Positions 16,210 to 24,952 of a DNA stretch of 42,890 bases are shown here, one piece after another (position 1 is the first letter of the stretch; each line of letters opens with the position of its first letter). The DNA comes from an uncultured Clostridia bacterium (GTDB taxonomy: Bacteria > Bacillota > Clostridia > TANB77 > CAG-508), in the NCBI GenBank assembly GCA_947623595.1, contig CANQHC010000018.1, positions 1 to 42,890 on the forward strand, read 5' to 3'. A model generated the notes under the pieces. It worked only from the letters and a program-made list of their open reading frames with translations. It was not told where the DNA came from and ran no database searches. The position numbers and the translations under genes are program-made.

Positions 16210-16713
16210 TTATATTTTATTCTTATTTATTCTTTCATAGTTTATATATTCATAATCATACGGATTTTTTTCATCTTTTATTCCCTTTTGTTTACTTATA
16301 ATTTTCCATTCAGAATCTTTTATCTCAGGGAAAAAGGCATCTCCTTCAAATTCATGATAGATTTTTGTAACATACATTTTTGTAACATATGGCATTAATT
16401 TTTGGTAAATAGAATCTCCTCCAATAACAAAATATTCTTCTTGTGATTGTATATATTTATTTAACATTTCTATATCATTTACTATGTCTACATTTTTATC
16501 CTGTATTTTTAAAATTCCACTTTTGGACAATATAATATGCTTTCTATTTGGTAATATTCTTCCCAATGATTCAAATGTTTTTCTGCCCATTATAATAGTA
16601 TGTCCACTAGTTAAAGATTTGAATCTTTTTAAATCTTCTGGTAAGTGCCAAATAAGCTTATTATCTTTTCCTATAACATTATTATTAGCTATTGCAACTA
16701 TAATACTTAACAT
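16210..16713 (-). CDS. folA: Dihydrofolate reductase
   Basis: The 167-residue enzyme starts MLSIIVAIANNNVIGKDN and has WHLPEDLKRFKSLTSGHTII, MGRKTFESLGR, YFVIGGDSIY and the C-terminal DAFFPEI strand. The acidic active-site residue in the family's WHLPED segment is present. It regenerates tetrahydrofolate consumed by thymidylate synthase, whose gene is just upstream (46-base gap), so the two form the usual thyA-folA pair. AGGAG lies 11 bases before the ATG. Confidence 0.96.
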   Translation of the reverse strand: MLSIIVAIANNNVIGKDNKLIWHLPEDLKRFKSLTSGHTIIMGRKTFESLGRILPNRKHIILSKSGILKIQDKNVDIVNDIEMLNKYIQSQEEYFVIGGDSIYQKLMPYVTKMYVTKIYHEFEGDAFFPEIKDSEWKIISKQKGIKDEKNPYDYEYINYERINKNKI

Positions 16714-16759
16714 TTTATTTTTTGCTCCTATTTCATTTATAACTGTTAGAACTTAATTT

Positions 16760-17551
16760 TTATACAGCAACAGGCATCTCTATTTTACCTAAATGTTCAT
16801 AATTTTCTAATTTAATATCGTCAATAGTAAATTTATAAAAATCTTTTATTTCTGGATTAATCCAAAGTTTTGGTGCAGGAAGAGCTTTATCCCTTCTAGA
16901 TAATTGTTCCTTCATTCCTTCAATTTGATTTTCATAAATGTGAGCATTACTAATACATACTGTTAAAAGACCTGGTTTAAATCCTGTAACTTGTGCTAAT
17001 AAGTGTACTAAAACAGCATATTGTACTACATTAAATGGATTTCCAAGTGGTAAATCATTTGATCTAATAGTTAGCATGCAGTTTAATTTTCCAGCAGTAA
17101 CATCCCAGCAACTGTTAAATACACATGGATAAAGAGCTCCTGTCTCTAAATATGGAATTTGCCATAAATTAATAATCATTCTTCTATTTTGTGGGTTTGT
17201 TTTTAGTTGCTCTATTAAAGTATCTATCTGGTGAAATTCTTTTACAATCCAGCCATAAGAAGTACCTATTGTTCCATCCTCCATTTCCCATTCGTCCCAT
17301 ATATGTACTTTGTCTTGCTTTAATTCTTCTACACTATTTGATTGCTTTTGAAAAATCCACAATAATTCTTTTACAGCAGTTTTAAATGCAACAAATTTTG
17401 TAGTTAAAATTGGAAATTCTTCTTCCAAATTGAATTGCATTATTTGATGTGGCAATTTATATGTAGCAATTCCAGTTCTATTTTGATCATAATATCCTTC
17501 TTTTAAAATTTTATCTACCATATCTAAATAAATATCATCAAACTTACTCAT
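16760..17551 (-). CDS. thyA: Thymidylate synthase ThyA (divergent form)
   Basis: The 263-residue enzyme has the normal length and order of ThyA: an N-terminal [13 protein letters not shown], the catalytic Cys in [12 protein letters not shown] (near residue 143), [18 protein letters not shown] (family RSCD becomes RSND), [13 protein letters not shown] and the C-terminal MPVAV. It converts dUMP to dTMP with methylene-THF. Relative to E. coli ThyA the active-site block is variant (YPCVFNS for APCHAF), which I associate with a separate ThyA branch also found in phages and Firmicutes. Pairing with folA supports a full folate cycle. Confidence 0.93.
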   Translation of the reverse strand: MSKFDDIYLDMVDKILKEGYYDQNRTGIATYKLPHQIMQFNLEEEFPILTTKFVAFKTAVKELLWIFQKQSNSVEELKQDKVHIWDEWEMEDGTIGTSYGWIVKEFHQIDTLIEQLKTNPQNRRMIINLWQIPYLETGALYPCVFNSCWDVTAGKLNCMLTIRSNDLPLGNPFNVVQYAVLVHLLAQVTGFKPGLLTVCISNAHIYENQIEGMKEQLSRRDKALPAPKLWINPEIKDFYKFTIDDIKLENYEHLGKIEMPVAV

Positions 17552-17620
17552 ATAAATCCTCCTTTTTTCTTTTCATACTATATCAAAAACGACAAAAAAA
17601 GACAATATTAAATTATGGTT

Positions 17621-18499
17621 TTACTCACTTAAATTAAAATTTGGTACATATTCTTCTTCATGCTCCCCTAATTCTTGTATATATCCATTTTTTAAATTCA
17701 AAGTATACAAATAATTTTCAATTTCCTTATATTCCTTTTTATTTATTTTTCGATTTAAACTACTTTCATTTTTTGCTAGATATGTAGGAAAATATTGTGC
17801 CATAACACTTACATATATATCATCATCTAAATTTTCTTTTATCCATTTTAAAATATGTTTACTATTTTGTATATGATTTGGTAATATTAAATGTCTAACA
17901 ATTATACCCTTTTGTATAATTCCATTTTCATCAAACACAGCTTTTCCTACTTGAGCATACATCTCTTTTATGGCTTTTGTTGCAACTTCAAAGTAATTTT
18001 CTACTTTAGAATATTTTTTAGAGATTTCATTTGAATAATATTTTAAATCAGGAAGATAAACATCTATATAGCCATCTAATTCCTTTAAAGTTTGAATGCT
18101 TTCATATCCATTTGTATTATATATAATAGGAATATTCAATCCTTTTTTCTTTGCTATTTTTAGAGCTTCTAATATTTGTTTTGCATACATAGTTGGAGTT
18201 ACTAAATTAATATTATTTACACCTTTTTCTTGTTGCTTTAGAAAAATTTGTGCCAAATGCTCTATTGTAATTTCTTTTCCTTTTCCAACACTACTTATTT
18301 CATAATTTTGGCAATAAATGCATTTTAAATTACAATTTGAAAAAAATACTGTGCCAGAACCATTTTTTCCGCTAATACAAGGTTCTTCCCAGTAATGTAT
18401 AGAAGCTAATGCTATTTTTATTTTATCATCGCAACCACACCAACCGTTTTTGACCTGACAACCTATTTGCTCCGACAATTGCGAGGACATATATTGCAT
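17621..18499 (-). CDS. PflX-like radical SAM protein
   Basis: The 292-residue protein has a cluster motif CNLKCIYCQNYEIS (CxxxCxxC near residues 59-66) preceded by a short segment with extra Cys (CQVKNGWCGCDDK). After it come GKGKEITIEHLAQ, NTNGYESIQTL, YLPDLKYY and ILPNHIQNSK, the plan of PflX/AmmeMemo-type homologues of pyruvate formate-lyase activase (COG1313). It likely makes a 5'-deoxyadenosyl radical, but the target is unknown because no glycyl-radical enzyme gene is adjacent. It is a monocistronic gene behind thyA. The start has no ideal Shine-Dalgarno site. Confidence 0.88.
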   Translation of the reverse strand: MQYMSSQLSEQIGCQVKNGWCGCDDKIKIALASIHYWEEPCISGKNGSGTVFFSNCNLKCIYCQNYEISSVGKGKEITIEHLAQIFLKQQEKGVNNINLVTPTMYAKQILEALKIAKKKGLNIPIIYNTNGYESIQTLKELDGYIDVYLPDLKYYSNEISKKYSKVENYFEVATKAIKEMYAQVGKAVFDENGIIQKGIIVRHLILPNHIQNSKHILKWIKENLDDDIYVSVMAQYFPTYLAKNESSLNRKINKKEYKEIENYLYTLNLKNGYIQELGEHEEEYVPNFNLSE

Positions 18500-18621
18500 T
18501 TTTGTAAATTCATATTTTTATTATAGTATCCTTTCTTTATTATACATCATTAAGTTATCTACTTATTTATTATATTTTATATTTAAAATCTATAATTTTC
18601 AATAACGTTCTTTTATATATC

Positions 18622-18659
18622 AAAAATGAAAGTAGATTTTTGTGTCTACTTTCATTTTA
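18622..18659 (-). terminator. Terminator after the riboswitch-controlled membrane protein
   Basis: AATGAAAGTAGA pairs with TCTACTTTCATT across a short loop, with flanking A/T runs. It lies about 65 bases downstream of the stop at 18724. Confidence 0.8.
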
Positions 18660-18723
18660 CCACTCAAATTTCTCTTTGGATTTTTTGCTTTTATTAAGTA
18701 ATTTTATTCTTTCCTAGCATTGA

Positions 18724-19380
18724 TTATTTTACTGTGTATTGACCTATATCTGGTTCTGTAAAAATTTCATCTTGTACATTATCAAATTCATATTCTCTTT
18801 CTGTTACCATTTCACCTTGATTCAATTTTACATATAATCCTGTGTCTTTTTCAATATATACTTCATTTTTTCCTGTACTATTCATAAATGTTGGTGATAA
18901 GAAATTATCTACTATATAACATTGCTTTCCATTATAGTCTGTTTTTCTTATCATTGCAAACATACTTGCCATAAAAGTCTGCCAGTCATTTTCTGTTTCT
19001 ACATAATTAACTATATTTACATTAATAGTCATATCTGCATTTAATTGTGCTGTTTTTGATTCTGCTGTTTCATAAAATACATCAATTCTTTCTCCATTGT
19101 TAAACATTGAAGTCTTCATTTTTTCTCCATTATTATCTCTTTCCATAATCATTGCTTGCCTTCCATTTTTTTGATAATAATTCATTGTTACTACTCCAGT
19201 TTCTTCTGTTGCTACTGATTTTATATGATAATTTTCACTAGAAATATATGGAGACACATTTTTCTGTATTTCCTTTACTATCATAAAGTTTCTAAAAGTA
19301 TTTATTAATACTAATACTATAAATATTGCAATAACTATTAAAATTACCTTAATTATCATTTTCATTTTTTTATTTTTCAT
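18724..19380 (-). CDS. Anchored extracytoplasmic protein under a cyclic-di-GMP-I riboswitch
   Basis: The 218-residue protein has a Lys-rich start and one hydrophobic segment (about residues 8-28), then a soluble part with several beta-rich stretches (for example MNYYQKNGRQAMIMERDNNG and KNEVYIEKDTGLYVKLNQ). That is a lipid-free signal anchor with an outside domain. No enzyme motif is seen. The outer domain resembles the LolA/outer-membrane-lipoprotein-sorting-like fold used by many Firmicutes surface proteins, but I do not claim homology. A clear GEMM-I aptamer sits in its leader and a GGGAGG site follows the aptamer, so c-di-GMP probably governs its synthesis. Confidence 0.8.
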   Translation of the reverse strand: MKNKKMKMIIKVILIVIAIFIVLVLINTFRNFMIVKEIQKNVSPYISSENYHIKSVATEETGVVTMNYYQKNGRQAMIMERDNNGEKMKTSMFNNGERIDVFYETAESKTAQLNADMTINVNIVNYVETENDWQTFMASMFAMIRKTDYNGKQCYIVDNFLSPTFMNSTGKNEVYIEKDTGLYVKLNQGEMVTEREYEFDNVQDEIFTEPDIGQYTVK

Positions 19381-19405
19381 AAAAAATACCTCCCACTTTT
19401 ATACT

Positions 19406-19490
19406 TGGAAGGCAACCTAGCTATCATAAGGATTATCTCCTCTTAGACCTATGGCTTTGCGTCATAAATTTTCATTTACTTTGCTTTTTA
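19406..19490 (-). promoter_or_regulatory. Cyclic-di-GMP-I (GEMM-I) riboswitch aptamer
   Basis: Read on the minus strand the block contains P1 (AAAGCAA with TTGCCTT), P2 as TAAAT-GAAA-ATTTA with a GNRA tetraloop, the invariant GACGCAAAGCCA linker, the GGTCTAAG receptor, P3 (AGGA/TCCT) and the closing GCTAGGTTGCC. All are hallmarks of the GEMM-I aptamer. GGGAGG of the downstream gene lies about 12 bases after P1, which suggests control of translation. I cannot tell from sequence alone whether the ligand is c-di-GMP or the cGAMP variant. Confidence 0.93.
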
Positions 19491-19631
19491 ACATCTAAGT
19501 ACATTATACCATATTTTTACATCCATTGCAATTTCTTTTATTTAGATTTCTTCTATTATAGCCTCTTAAATCTTTATACTAATTTGAAGTGTATTTTCTT
19601 TGCTATTTTGTGTTTATTTTCAAGGTCAGGC

Positions 19632-19658
19632 ACTTTTCTTTTTGTCAAACATATAATA
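19632..19658 (+). promoter_or_regulatory. SigK/SigE-like promoter in front of sigK
   Basis: AC (19632-19633), 16 bases, then CATATAATA (19650-19658) matches the CATANNNTA -10 and AC -35 of mother-cell SigK promoters. It lies about 28 bases upstream of the sigK ATG. The match is short and may be chance. Confidence 0.45.
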
Positions 19659-19685
19659 CTAATATATCAATTAGGAGGTACCTAT

Positions 19686-20384
19686 ATGTTTGCACTTTCT
19701 CTTTCTGGATTTTTAGCATTTTTAAATTCTGCTGTATTTTTGGTTGGTTATATTTCAAATAATTCTTTATTTCCAGAACCTCTAAATAATGACGAAGAAA
19801 AAAAGTATTTAGATCTCATGAAAGAAGGAGACGAAGAAGCTAGAAATATTTTAATTGAGAGAAATTTAAGATTAGTAGCACATGTTTGCAAAAAATACGC
19901 TACTGCAAAAATAGATCAAGATGACTTAATTTCTATTGGTAGTATTGGATTAATAAAAGGAATTAATAGTTTTGATAGTTCTAGAGGAATTCGCCTAGCA
20001 ACTTATGTTTCTCGTTGTATTGATAACGAAGTTTTAATGTATTTAAGAAGTACTAAAAAACTGGGTTCTGAGGTATATTTAGAAGATCCTATAGGGAAAG
20101 ATAAAGATGATAATACTGTTACTCTTCAAGAAGTTTTGGAAAATAACGATAAAAATATTGAAGATGAAGTTGATTTAAAATTTAAAATTAAACAACTATA
20201 TGAAAAGATGAAACAAGTTTTAAAGGTTCGAGAAAAAACAATTCTAGAATTAAGATTTGGTCTAGGAGGTACCAAACCCCAAACTCAAAATGAAATTGCA
20301 AGTAATATGGGAATTTCACGCTCATATGTGTCCAGAATTGAAACAAAGGCAATTAATAAATTAGCAAAAGAAATGAGAGAGTAA
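19686..20384 (+). CDS. sigK: Sporulation sigma factor SigK (pro-SigmaK)
   Basis: AGGAGG followed by the ATG at 19686 sets the start. The 232-residue protein begins with the hydrophobic pro-sequence (MFALSLSGFLAFLNSAVFLV) that is cleaved in the mother cell. Region 2 includes NLRLVAHVCKKYATAKIDQDDL and SIGSIGLIKGINSFD. Region 4 has the HTH (KTILELRFGLGGTKPQTQNEI and GISRSYVSRIETKAI). SigK directs late spore coat genes. The gene is uninterrupted, so no skin-type element sits in it here. It marks this organism as an endospore former. Confidence 0.95.
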   Translation: MFALSLSGFLAFLNSAVFLVGYISNNSLFPEPLNNDEEKKYLDLMKEGDEEARNILIERNLRLVAHVCKKYATAKIDQDDLISIGSIGLIKGINSFDSSRGIRLATYVSRCIDNEVLMYLRSTKKLGSEVYLEDPIGKDKDDNTVTLQEVLENNDKNIEDEVDLKFKIKQLYEKMKQVLKVREKTILELRFGLGGTKPQTQNEIASNMGISRSYVSRIETKAINKLAKEMRE

Positions 20385-20399
20385 TACTCCCTCATTTTT
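20371..20399 (+). terminator. Terminator overlapping the sigK stop
   Basis: ATGAGAGAG and CTCCCTCAT form a hairpin around TAATA just across the sigK stop codon, followed by a T run. The convergent TspO gene ends on its right shoulder. Confidence 0.75.
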
Positions 20400-20854
20400 T
20401 AATTTAAAAAGTATATTCCTAAATTTAGATAAGTAGCAAATATGCTCCACAACAAGTAAGGAATCTGTAATAATCCTGAAATTTTGTTAGCATTGTAGAA
20501 ATTCATTATCATTCTAATAATCATTAAATCTAATAGTAAAATCCAAAAAAATGAAAAAAGTCTCCATTTAAATATAAAAAATAAAATTGGCCATAGCAAA
20601 TTAAACCCTAACTGTATGTAATAATCTTTTTTTATATCATCATTATTTAAGTTTTTAATTTCTAAAATTCCATATGATACTCCCATTAAAATATATAAGA
20701 TAGTCCATATTATAGGAAATAAAATAGCTGGCGGTGCTAGTGGTGGCATATTTAATGTATTATAATCAATAAACGGAGATATTAAAAAACCTATGATTCC
20801 GCCTGCAATTACTGGAATCAAAATTGCTTTTACATAAATACCTATCTTATTCAT
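20399..20854 (-). CDS. TspO/MBR family membrane protein
   Basis: The 151-residue protein has five hydrophobic segments, the first from about residue 8. It has the TspO signature block APPAILFPIIWTILYILMGVSYG with its Pro, Trp and Tyr residues in helix 2, and a C-terminal YLLWSIFATYLNLGIY helix. TspO proteins bind porphyrins or heme-like ligands in many bacteria. It is a single gene converging with sigK. Confidence 0.92.
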   Translation of the reverse strand: MNKIGIYVKAILIPVIAGGIIGFLISPFIDYNTLNMPPLAPPAILFPIIWTILYILMGVSYGILEIKNLNNDDIKKDYYIQLGFNLLWPILFFIFKWRLFSFFWILLLDLMIIRMIMNFYNANKISGLLQIPYLLWSIFATYLNLGIYFLN

Positions 20855-20917
20855 ATTTTGATTTTCTTTAATTTTTTAATTAAAGATTTCCCCCTTTCTT
20901 TTATTTTTTTAATTTTA

Positions 20918-20945
20918 TGAATAAAAAAATAGTTTATGCATTATT
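20918..20945 (+). promoter_or_regulatory. Possible SigG/F-like promoter for the DUF2383-like gene
   Basis: TGAATA (20918-20923), 15 bases, then CATTATT (20939-20945) is close to the forespore TGHATA / CATWHTA pattern. It is upstream of a helical-bundle gene and near sigK. A vegetative reading is also possible (TTGTAC with a loose TATAAT near 20985), so I hold it weakly. Confidence 0.3.
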
Positions 20946-21014
20946 TTTTTCATTTTTGTACATACTAGATATATAAAATTTATAATGGCAATTTAGCCAA
21001 GATTGGAGTTTTTT

Positions 21015-21449
21015 ATGGATAATCAAAACTTGAATATTTTAGATGAAGTAAATAAGGGAGCTACAATGGGAATGGATGCTATATCTTATGTTTCTGAAAA
21101 AGCATCTGATAGTGATTTTAAACAAGTATTAGATACAGAATATAATAAATATGAAAAAATCTCTCAAAGAGTAAACGATTTGTATGCTCAATATAGCGAT
21201 GAAGAACCTCATGAAACTAATGCTATGAATAAAGCAATGACTTGGTATGGAATTCAAATGAGAACTATGATTGATGGCACTACTTCAAAGCTTTCTGAAT
21301 TATTAATGCAAGGCACTAATATGGGAATTATAGAAGGAAGAAGATTAATAAACCAAAATCCAGAAGCTGATTCAGATGTAAAAAATATTTTAAATGACTT
21401 CGTTGTTATGCAAGAAGACAGTGTTGAAACTTTAAAAAAATACTTATAA
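21015..21449 (+). CDS. DUF2383/PA2169-like four-helix-bundle protein
   Basis: The ATG at 21015 has GGAG six bases upstream, a better start than the TTG at 21003. The 144-residue product is almost wholly helical with heptad-like runs of Asn, Lys, Ser and Glu, similar to the ferritin-like DUF2383 group. It has no Cys and no membrane segment. The Met-rich AMNKAMTWYGIQMRTMIDG and MGIIEGRRLIN segments are notable. A possible forespore promoter lies upstream. The role is unknown. Confidence 0.7.
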   Translation: MDNQNLNILDEVNKGATMGMDAISYVSEKASDSDFKQVLDTEYNKYEKISQRVNDLYAQYSDEEPHETNAMNKAMTWYGIQMRTMIDGTTSKLSELLMQGTNMGIIEGRRLINQNPEADSDVKNILNDFVVMQEDSVETLKKYL

Positions 21450-21456
21450 TTTTCCA

Positions 21457-21490
21457 AAAGCACCTATAAACTAAAATTATAGGTGCTTAT
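21457..21490. terminator. Bidirectional terminator between the helical-bundle gene and the Asp-box gene
   Basis: AGCACCTATAA pairs with TTATAGGTGCT over a short loop, with A and T runs on the flanks. The neighbours converge. Confidence 0.85.
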
Positions 21491-21502
21491 ATTTTCTTCT
21501 AT

Positions 21503-22186
21503 CTAATTTTGTACTAGAACATTCTCTTGGTCATTTTCTAGTACATTATTTTGTACCGGAACATTCTCTTGCTCATTTTCTAGTACATTATTTTGTACCT
21601 CATTATCAGATGGTACTTCATTCCATGTTTCTCCTCCATCTGTTGTTATATACTCATAACTTCCTATTCCTTCTTCTTTCCTTATTGCTATTTTTCCATT
21701 ATTTTGATCTATAAATTTAATAGAATCTACTGCATTAGGATATTCAATTTCATAGTTTCCTATTCCAACATTATTCCATGTTTCGCCTTGATCATTTGAA
21801 TATATTACTTCTAATCTGTATAAATATTCATCTGCTTGTGGTATTATTTTACTAACAATTTCTCCAGTTGTTGAATATATCGCATTATTTATTTTTATAA
21901 TTCTATAAAATACTACTTTTTCACTATTTATTTGATAAGTATTATCTTTAAACTTCTCCATTTCTTCTTGCTGTAAATATTTAATAGTCTCAGAAAAATC
22001 ATATGGAACTTCCTTCCATTCTTCTTGGTTAAATGTAATATATAATTTATCATTTTCAAATTTATAAGTATTTAAGTTTTGTTTTGCTTCTTCAATTTGC
22101 CTTGGTTTTATGTTTATACCTATTATTAATGCTATTATAATTAAAATAATAATAACTATTCCCGGTATAATCAATTTTCTTCTCAT
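21503..22186 (-). CDS. Anchored protein with Asp-box motifs and C-terminal repeats
   Basis: The 227-residue protein has an N-terminal membrane anchor (about residues 4-24). It then has two Asp-box-like motifs (SNDQGETWNN and TTDGGETWNE) as found in sialidase-like or BNR propeller blades; only two are seen, too few for a full propeller. The C-terminal 30 residues are two near copies of a 16-residue unit (NNVLENEQENVPVQ), with matching 48-bp DNA repeats. A 21-bp palindrome lies between a GGGAGG site and the ATG. Function is unknown. Confidence 0.75.
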   Translation of the reverse strand: MRRKLIIPGIVIIILIIIALIIGINIKPRQIEEAKQNLNTYKFENDKLYITFNQEEWKEVPYDFSETIKYLQQEEMEKFKDNTYQINSEKVVFYRIIKINNAIYSTTGEIVSKIIPQADEYLYRLEVIYSNDQGETWNNVGIGNYEIEYPNAVDSIKFIDQNNGKIAIRKEEGIGSYEYITTDGGETWNEVPSDNEVQNNVLENEQENVPVQNNVLENDQENVLVQN

Positions 22187-22197
22187 TTTCTCATTTC

Positions 22198-22218
22198 ATG
22201 TTAGATTTTATCTAACAT
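22198..22218. repeat. 21-bp palindrome ATGTTAGAT-AAA-ATCTAACAT between Shine-Dalgarno and start
   Basis: Perfect 9-bp arms around a 3-base loop, placed between GGGAGG and the ATG of the 21503-22186 gene. It could be an operator or an mRNA hairpin that separates the ribosome site from the start. It is not followed by a T run. Confidence 0.7.
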
Positions 22219-22359
22219 ATCCTCCCTTCACTTTTCTTTTGTATTTTCTAGTTTATCGTAACACAAATATAAGTATTTTGTAAATTATTTTCTATAAAAT
22301 TATAAATCTTTCAAAATTATCGGAAATCTCTTGGTCTGCATTTTGTTTTGTAAAATTAT

Positions 22360-24917
22360 CTAAATATTTTCATTTCTTATAGTTTCAATTGTATTTTGTT
22401 TATTAATTTTAGCCATTGAATATTTCATTATAATAAATACTAAAATAAATACAGCAATTATTGAAATTATAATTGCATTTATTGGTATATATACACCTCT
22501 TGCAATTTTTACAGAAAATGCTTCGTACAATGCAAATGTTCCAAGTAAACCTAAGGTTATACCATAAATTAGTGATTTACTTGAATAAAAAATTGTTTCT
22601 AAATTAATCATTCTATTGAATTCTTTCTTAGTCATACCAATGCTTTTTAACATTGCAAATTCTTTTTGCCTTAACTCCATATTAGAAGTAATTGTATTGA
22701 ATATATTAGTTACACCGATTAATGTAATTACACTTATGAAACCATATAGAAATATTTTTATAACAATTCCCATAGCTCTTTGTTCTTTTGCCGACTCTTC
22801 AAAATTTGTAATATAAATGTTCTCTATTTTTATATTTTCTATTTCTTCTACTAACTTTTCAGTATTACTTGATTGAATTGTTAAATAATTAAGTTTAAAA
22901 TCTATATCTTTATATTCTTCCATATTTACAATTAAATATCCGTCCATATAATGTTGATTTTCAATTCCATATGGTTTTTGATCTGTTATAGCTCCAACTT
23001 TTATATTAATTTCTTTATCTTTCCAAAATCCTGTTATGGTATCATTTTTTTCATATTTATATCTTCGCTTTTCTACTTGTTTACTTGAATTATTTTGATA
23101 ATATACATAATTGTCACATAAAATTCCAAATTGTTTTACTTGCTCATAATTTACTCCTATTTTTTTAGTATATTTTTGGAAAGTATTATCATCTAATCCT
23201 ATAATTTGTAATTTGAATGCTTTTCCTGATGGAAGATTTTTTGTTTCTTCATTATCATTGTCAATAATTTCTAATTCTTCTGTTCCTTCCATTTTGTTTA
23301 CTTTATTTTCGTCAAAAATTTTCAAATAGTCATCAGATCTATATAGCAAGAAATATTCATCAATATTATTAAGATTTGTAATCTTTTCTATTTGCTCTTT
23401 TGGATTATTGCTACAATATATAACTAAATTATAATCATAATCTTGATAATAATTGTCAGTTAAGTCAAACATATTAGTTAAAAGTGCATTCATTGTAATA
23501 AAAATACATATGCTAACTGATAAAGATATAACAGTTGTTCTGTACTTTTTCTTACTTCTTTTCAAATTCTTGTAAGCTAATTCACCACCTGTTTTGAATA
23601 ACTTTGAAATAGCTTTAGGAACTTTTAATTTTCTTGCCTTCATTTTTATTTTTTCTGGACTTCTTACTAAATCAATTGGACTTACTTTACTTGCTTTTTT
23701 AGCTGAAGAAATTGCTGACAAATATATAGTAACTACTCCTAAAATTGCTGATATGAAAATAGGAAGCCATGTTACTTTGACAATAATTCCATTTACGTTA
23801 CTTAATAAATTTTCTCCAATTAATGAATTTACAATCTGCATTAGTATGTACACTGCTATTATTCCTGATAAAATTCCTATTGGTATTGCTATTATACCCA
23901 GTAATAAACTTTCAAATATAACGTTTTTCTTTATTTGTTTTCTAGTTGCTCCAATACTTGCTAACATTCCATACATTTTCATTTTTTCTGTAGTAGCTAT
24001 TGCAAATGAATTTCTTATACAAAATACACTTGTAAATATAATGATAAATATAACTATTCCTACAACAGAATACAGCATTACAACAGTTTCATTATTAAAA
24101 GCAAATGATTCCCATCTCAAAAGTTCAACATTTCTATCAAAACTTTCATATTTTGATTGTTCAGTTATTTTTTCATAACTATCAACTCCTAAAATTTTAG
24201 GGATTTCCTTTTTATAGTTTTTAGGATTTTTTAATGAAATATATGCTTGGCTTTTTCCGTCATTATAATTTGTAGAAATAATACTATAACCAGGGTCTCC
24301 ATATCCTTCAAAATTATAACTTGCTCTTTCCATAATACCGAACAATAGTAAATTCATATTGTTTTGTATTTATTAACTTTTCATCATTCTTTTGATATGG
24401 GTTTTTAGGAAATAATTCATCATTTTCTAAGGTTACTCTTTGTCCTACTTGTATATAAATTTTTTCTCCTACCTTATAATTTACTTTTGCATTATCTATA
24501 ATATGTTTACTAATAATGACTTCGTTTGAATTTAGTGGAAACCTTCCTTCTATTAAATTAAATTTTAATTTTTCAAATACGTCTTTGTCCATTGAAAACA
24601 ATTTTAAGTATGGTTTATTTTCATTTTTACTATCTTTTAATTTTGAATAACCTAATTCATTTATAGTAAAAATATTTTTTACTTCTTTATTATCTTTCAG
24701 CTCTTTTATATCCTTTTCAGTAACGCCTGATATTTTTAAATGGTAATATCCTGTTTCATTAATTTCATTTTGAACTAAAGTTTCTTGAAAGCTAGTACAC
24801 ATCACAGATACAGCACATATCAAACTACAAGACAAAATTATTCCTACAATTGTACTAATAGTTCTTTTTTTATTTAACTTCAAGTTTTTTATTGCTATTT
24901 TGCCGTAAAACGTTCAC
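22360..24917 (-). CDS. FtsX/MacB-type ABC transporter permease, with two CGG +1 frameshifts
   Basis: The start is GTG at 24917, six bases after GGAGG. The frame then reads GTG AAC GTT TTA and meets CGG (24905-24903). Skipping the C gives GKIAIKNLKLNKKRTIST, the usual beginning of this permease family. A second CGG (24340-24338) follows EFTIV; skipping its C gives GIMERASYNF. With both shifts the product is about 851 residues, normal for a large two-domain MacB/FtsX permease: an N-terminal TM, an extracellular domain, three central TMs (after about residue 275), a basic linker, a second TM and domain, and three closing TMs. Without the shifts only short, unstarted pieces exist. The ATPase gene is 35 bases upstream. 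Confidence 0.87.
24338..24340 (-). other. Putative CGG-directed +1 frameshift site 3 (FtsX permease, middle)
   Basis: The zero frame reads ATT GTT CGG TAT TAT with a stop seven codons on. Skipping the C gives ATT GTT GGT ATT ATG, that is IVGIM, with Gly at about residue 193. Confidence 0.7.
24903..24905 (-). other. Putative CGG-directed +1 frameshift site 2 (FtsX permease, codon 5)
   Basis: The start GTG AAC GTT TTA is followed by CGG CAA AAT. The zero frame stops 11 codons after the CGG. With the C skipped it is GGC AAA ATA GCA. There is no ATG in the shifted frame near here, so the good ribosome site only makes sense with the shift. Confidence 0.65.
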
Positions 24918-24952
24918 TTTTTACCTCCATTTATTTTCTTATTATTAATATT

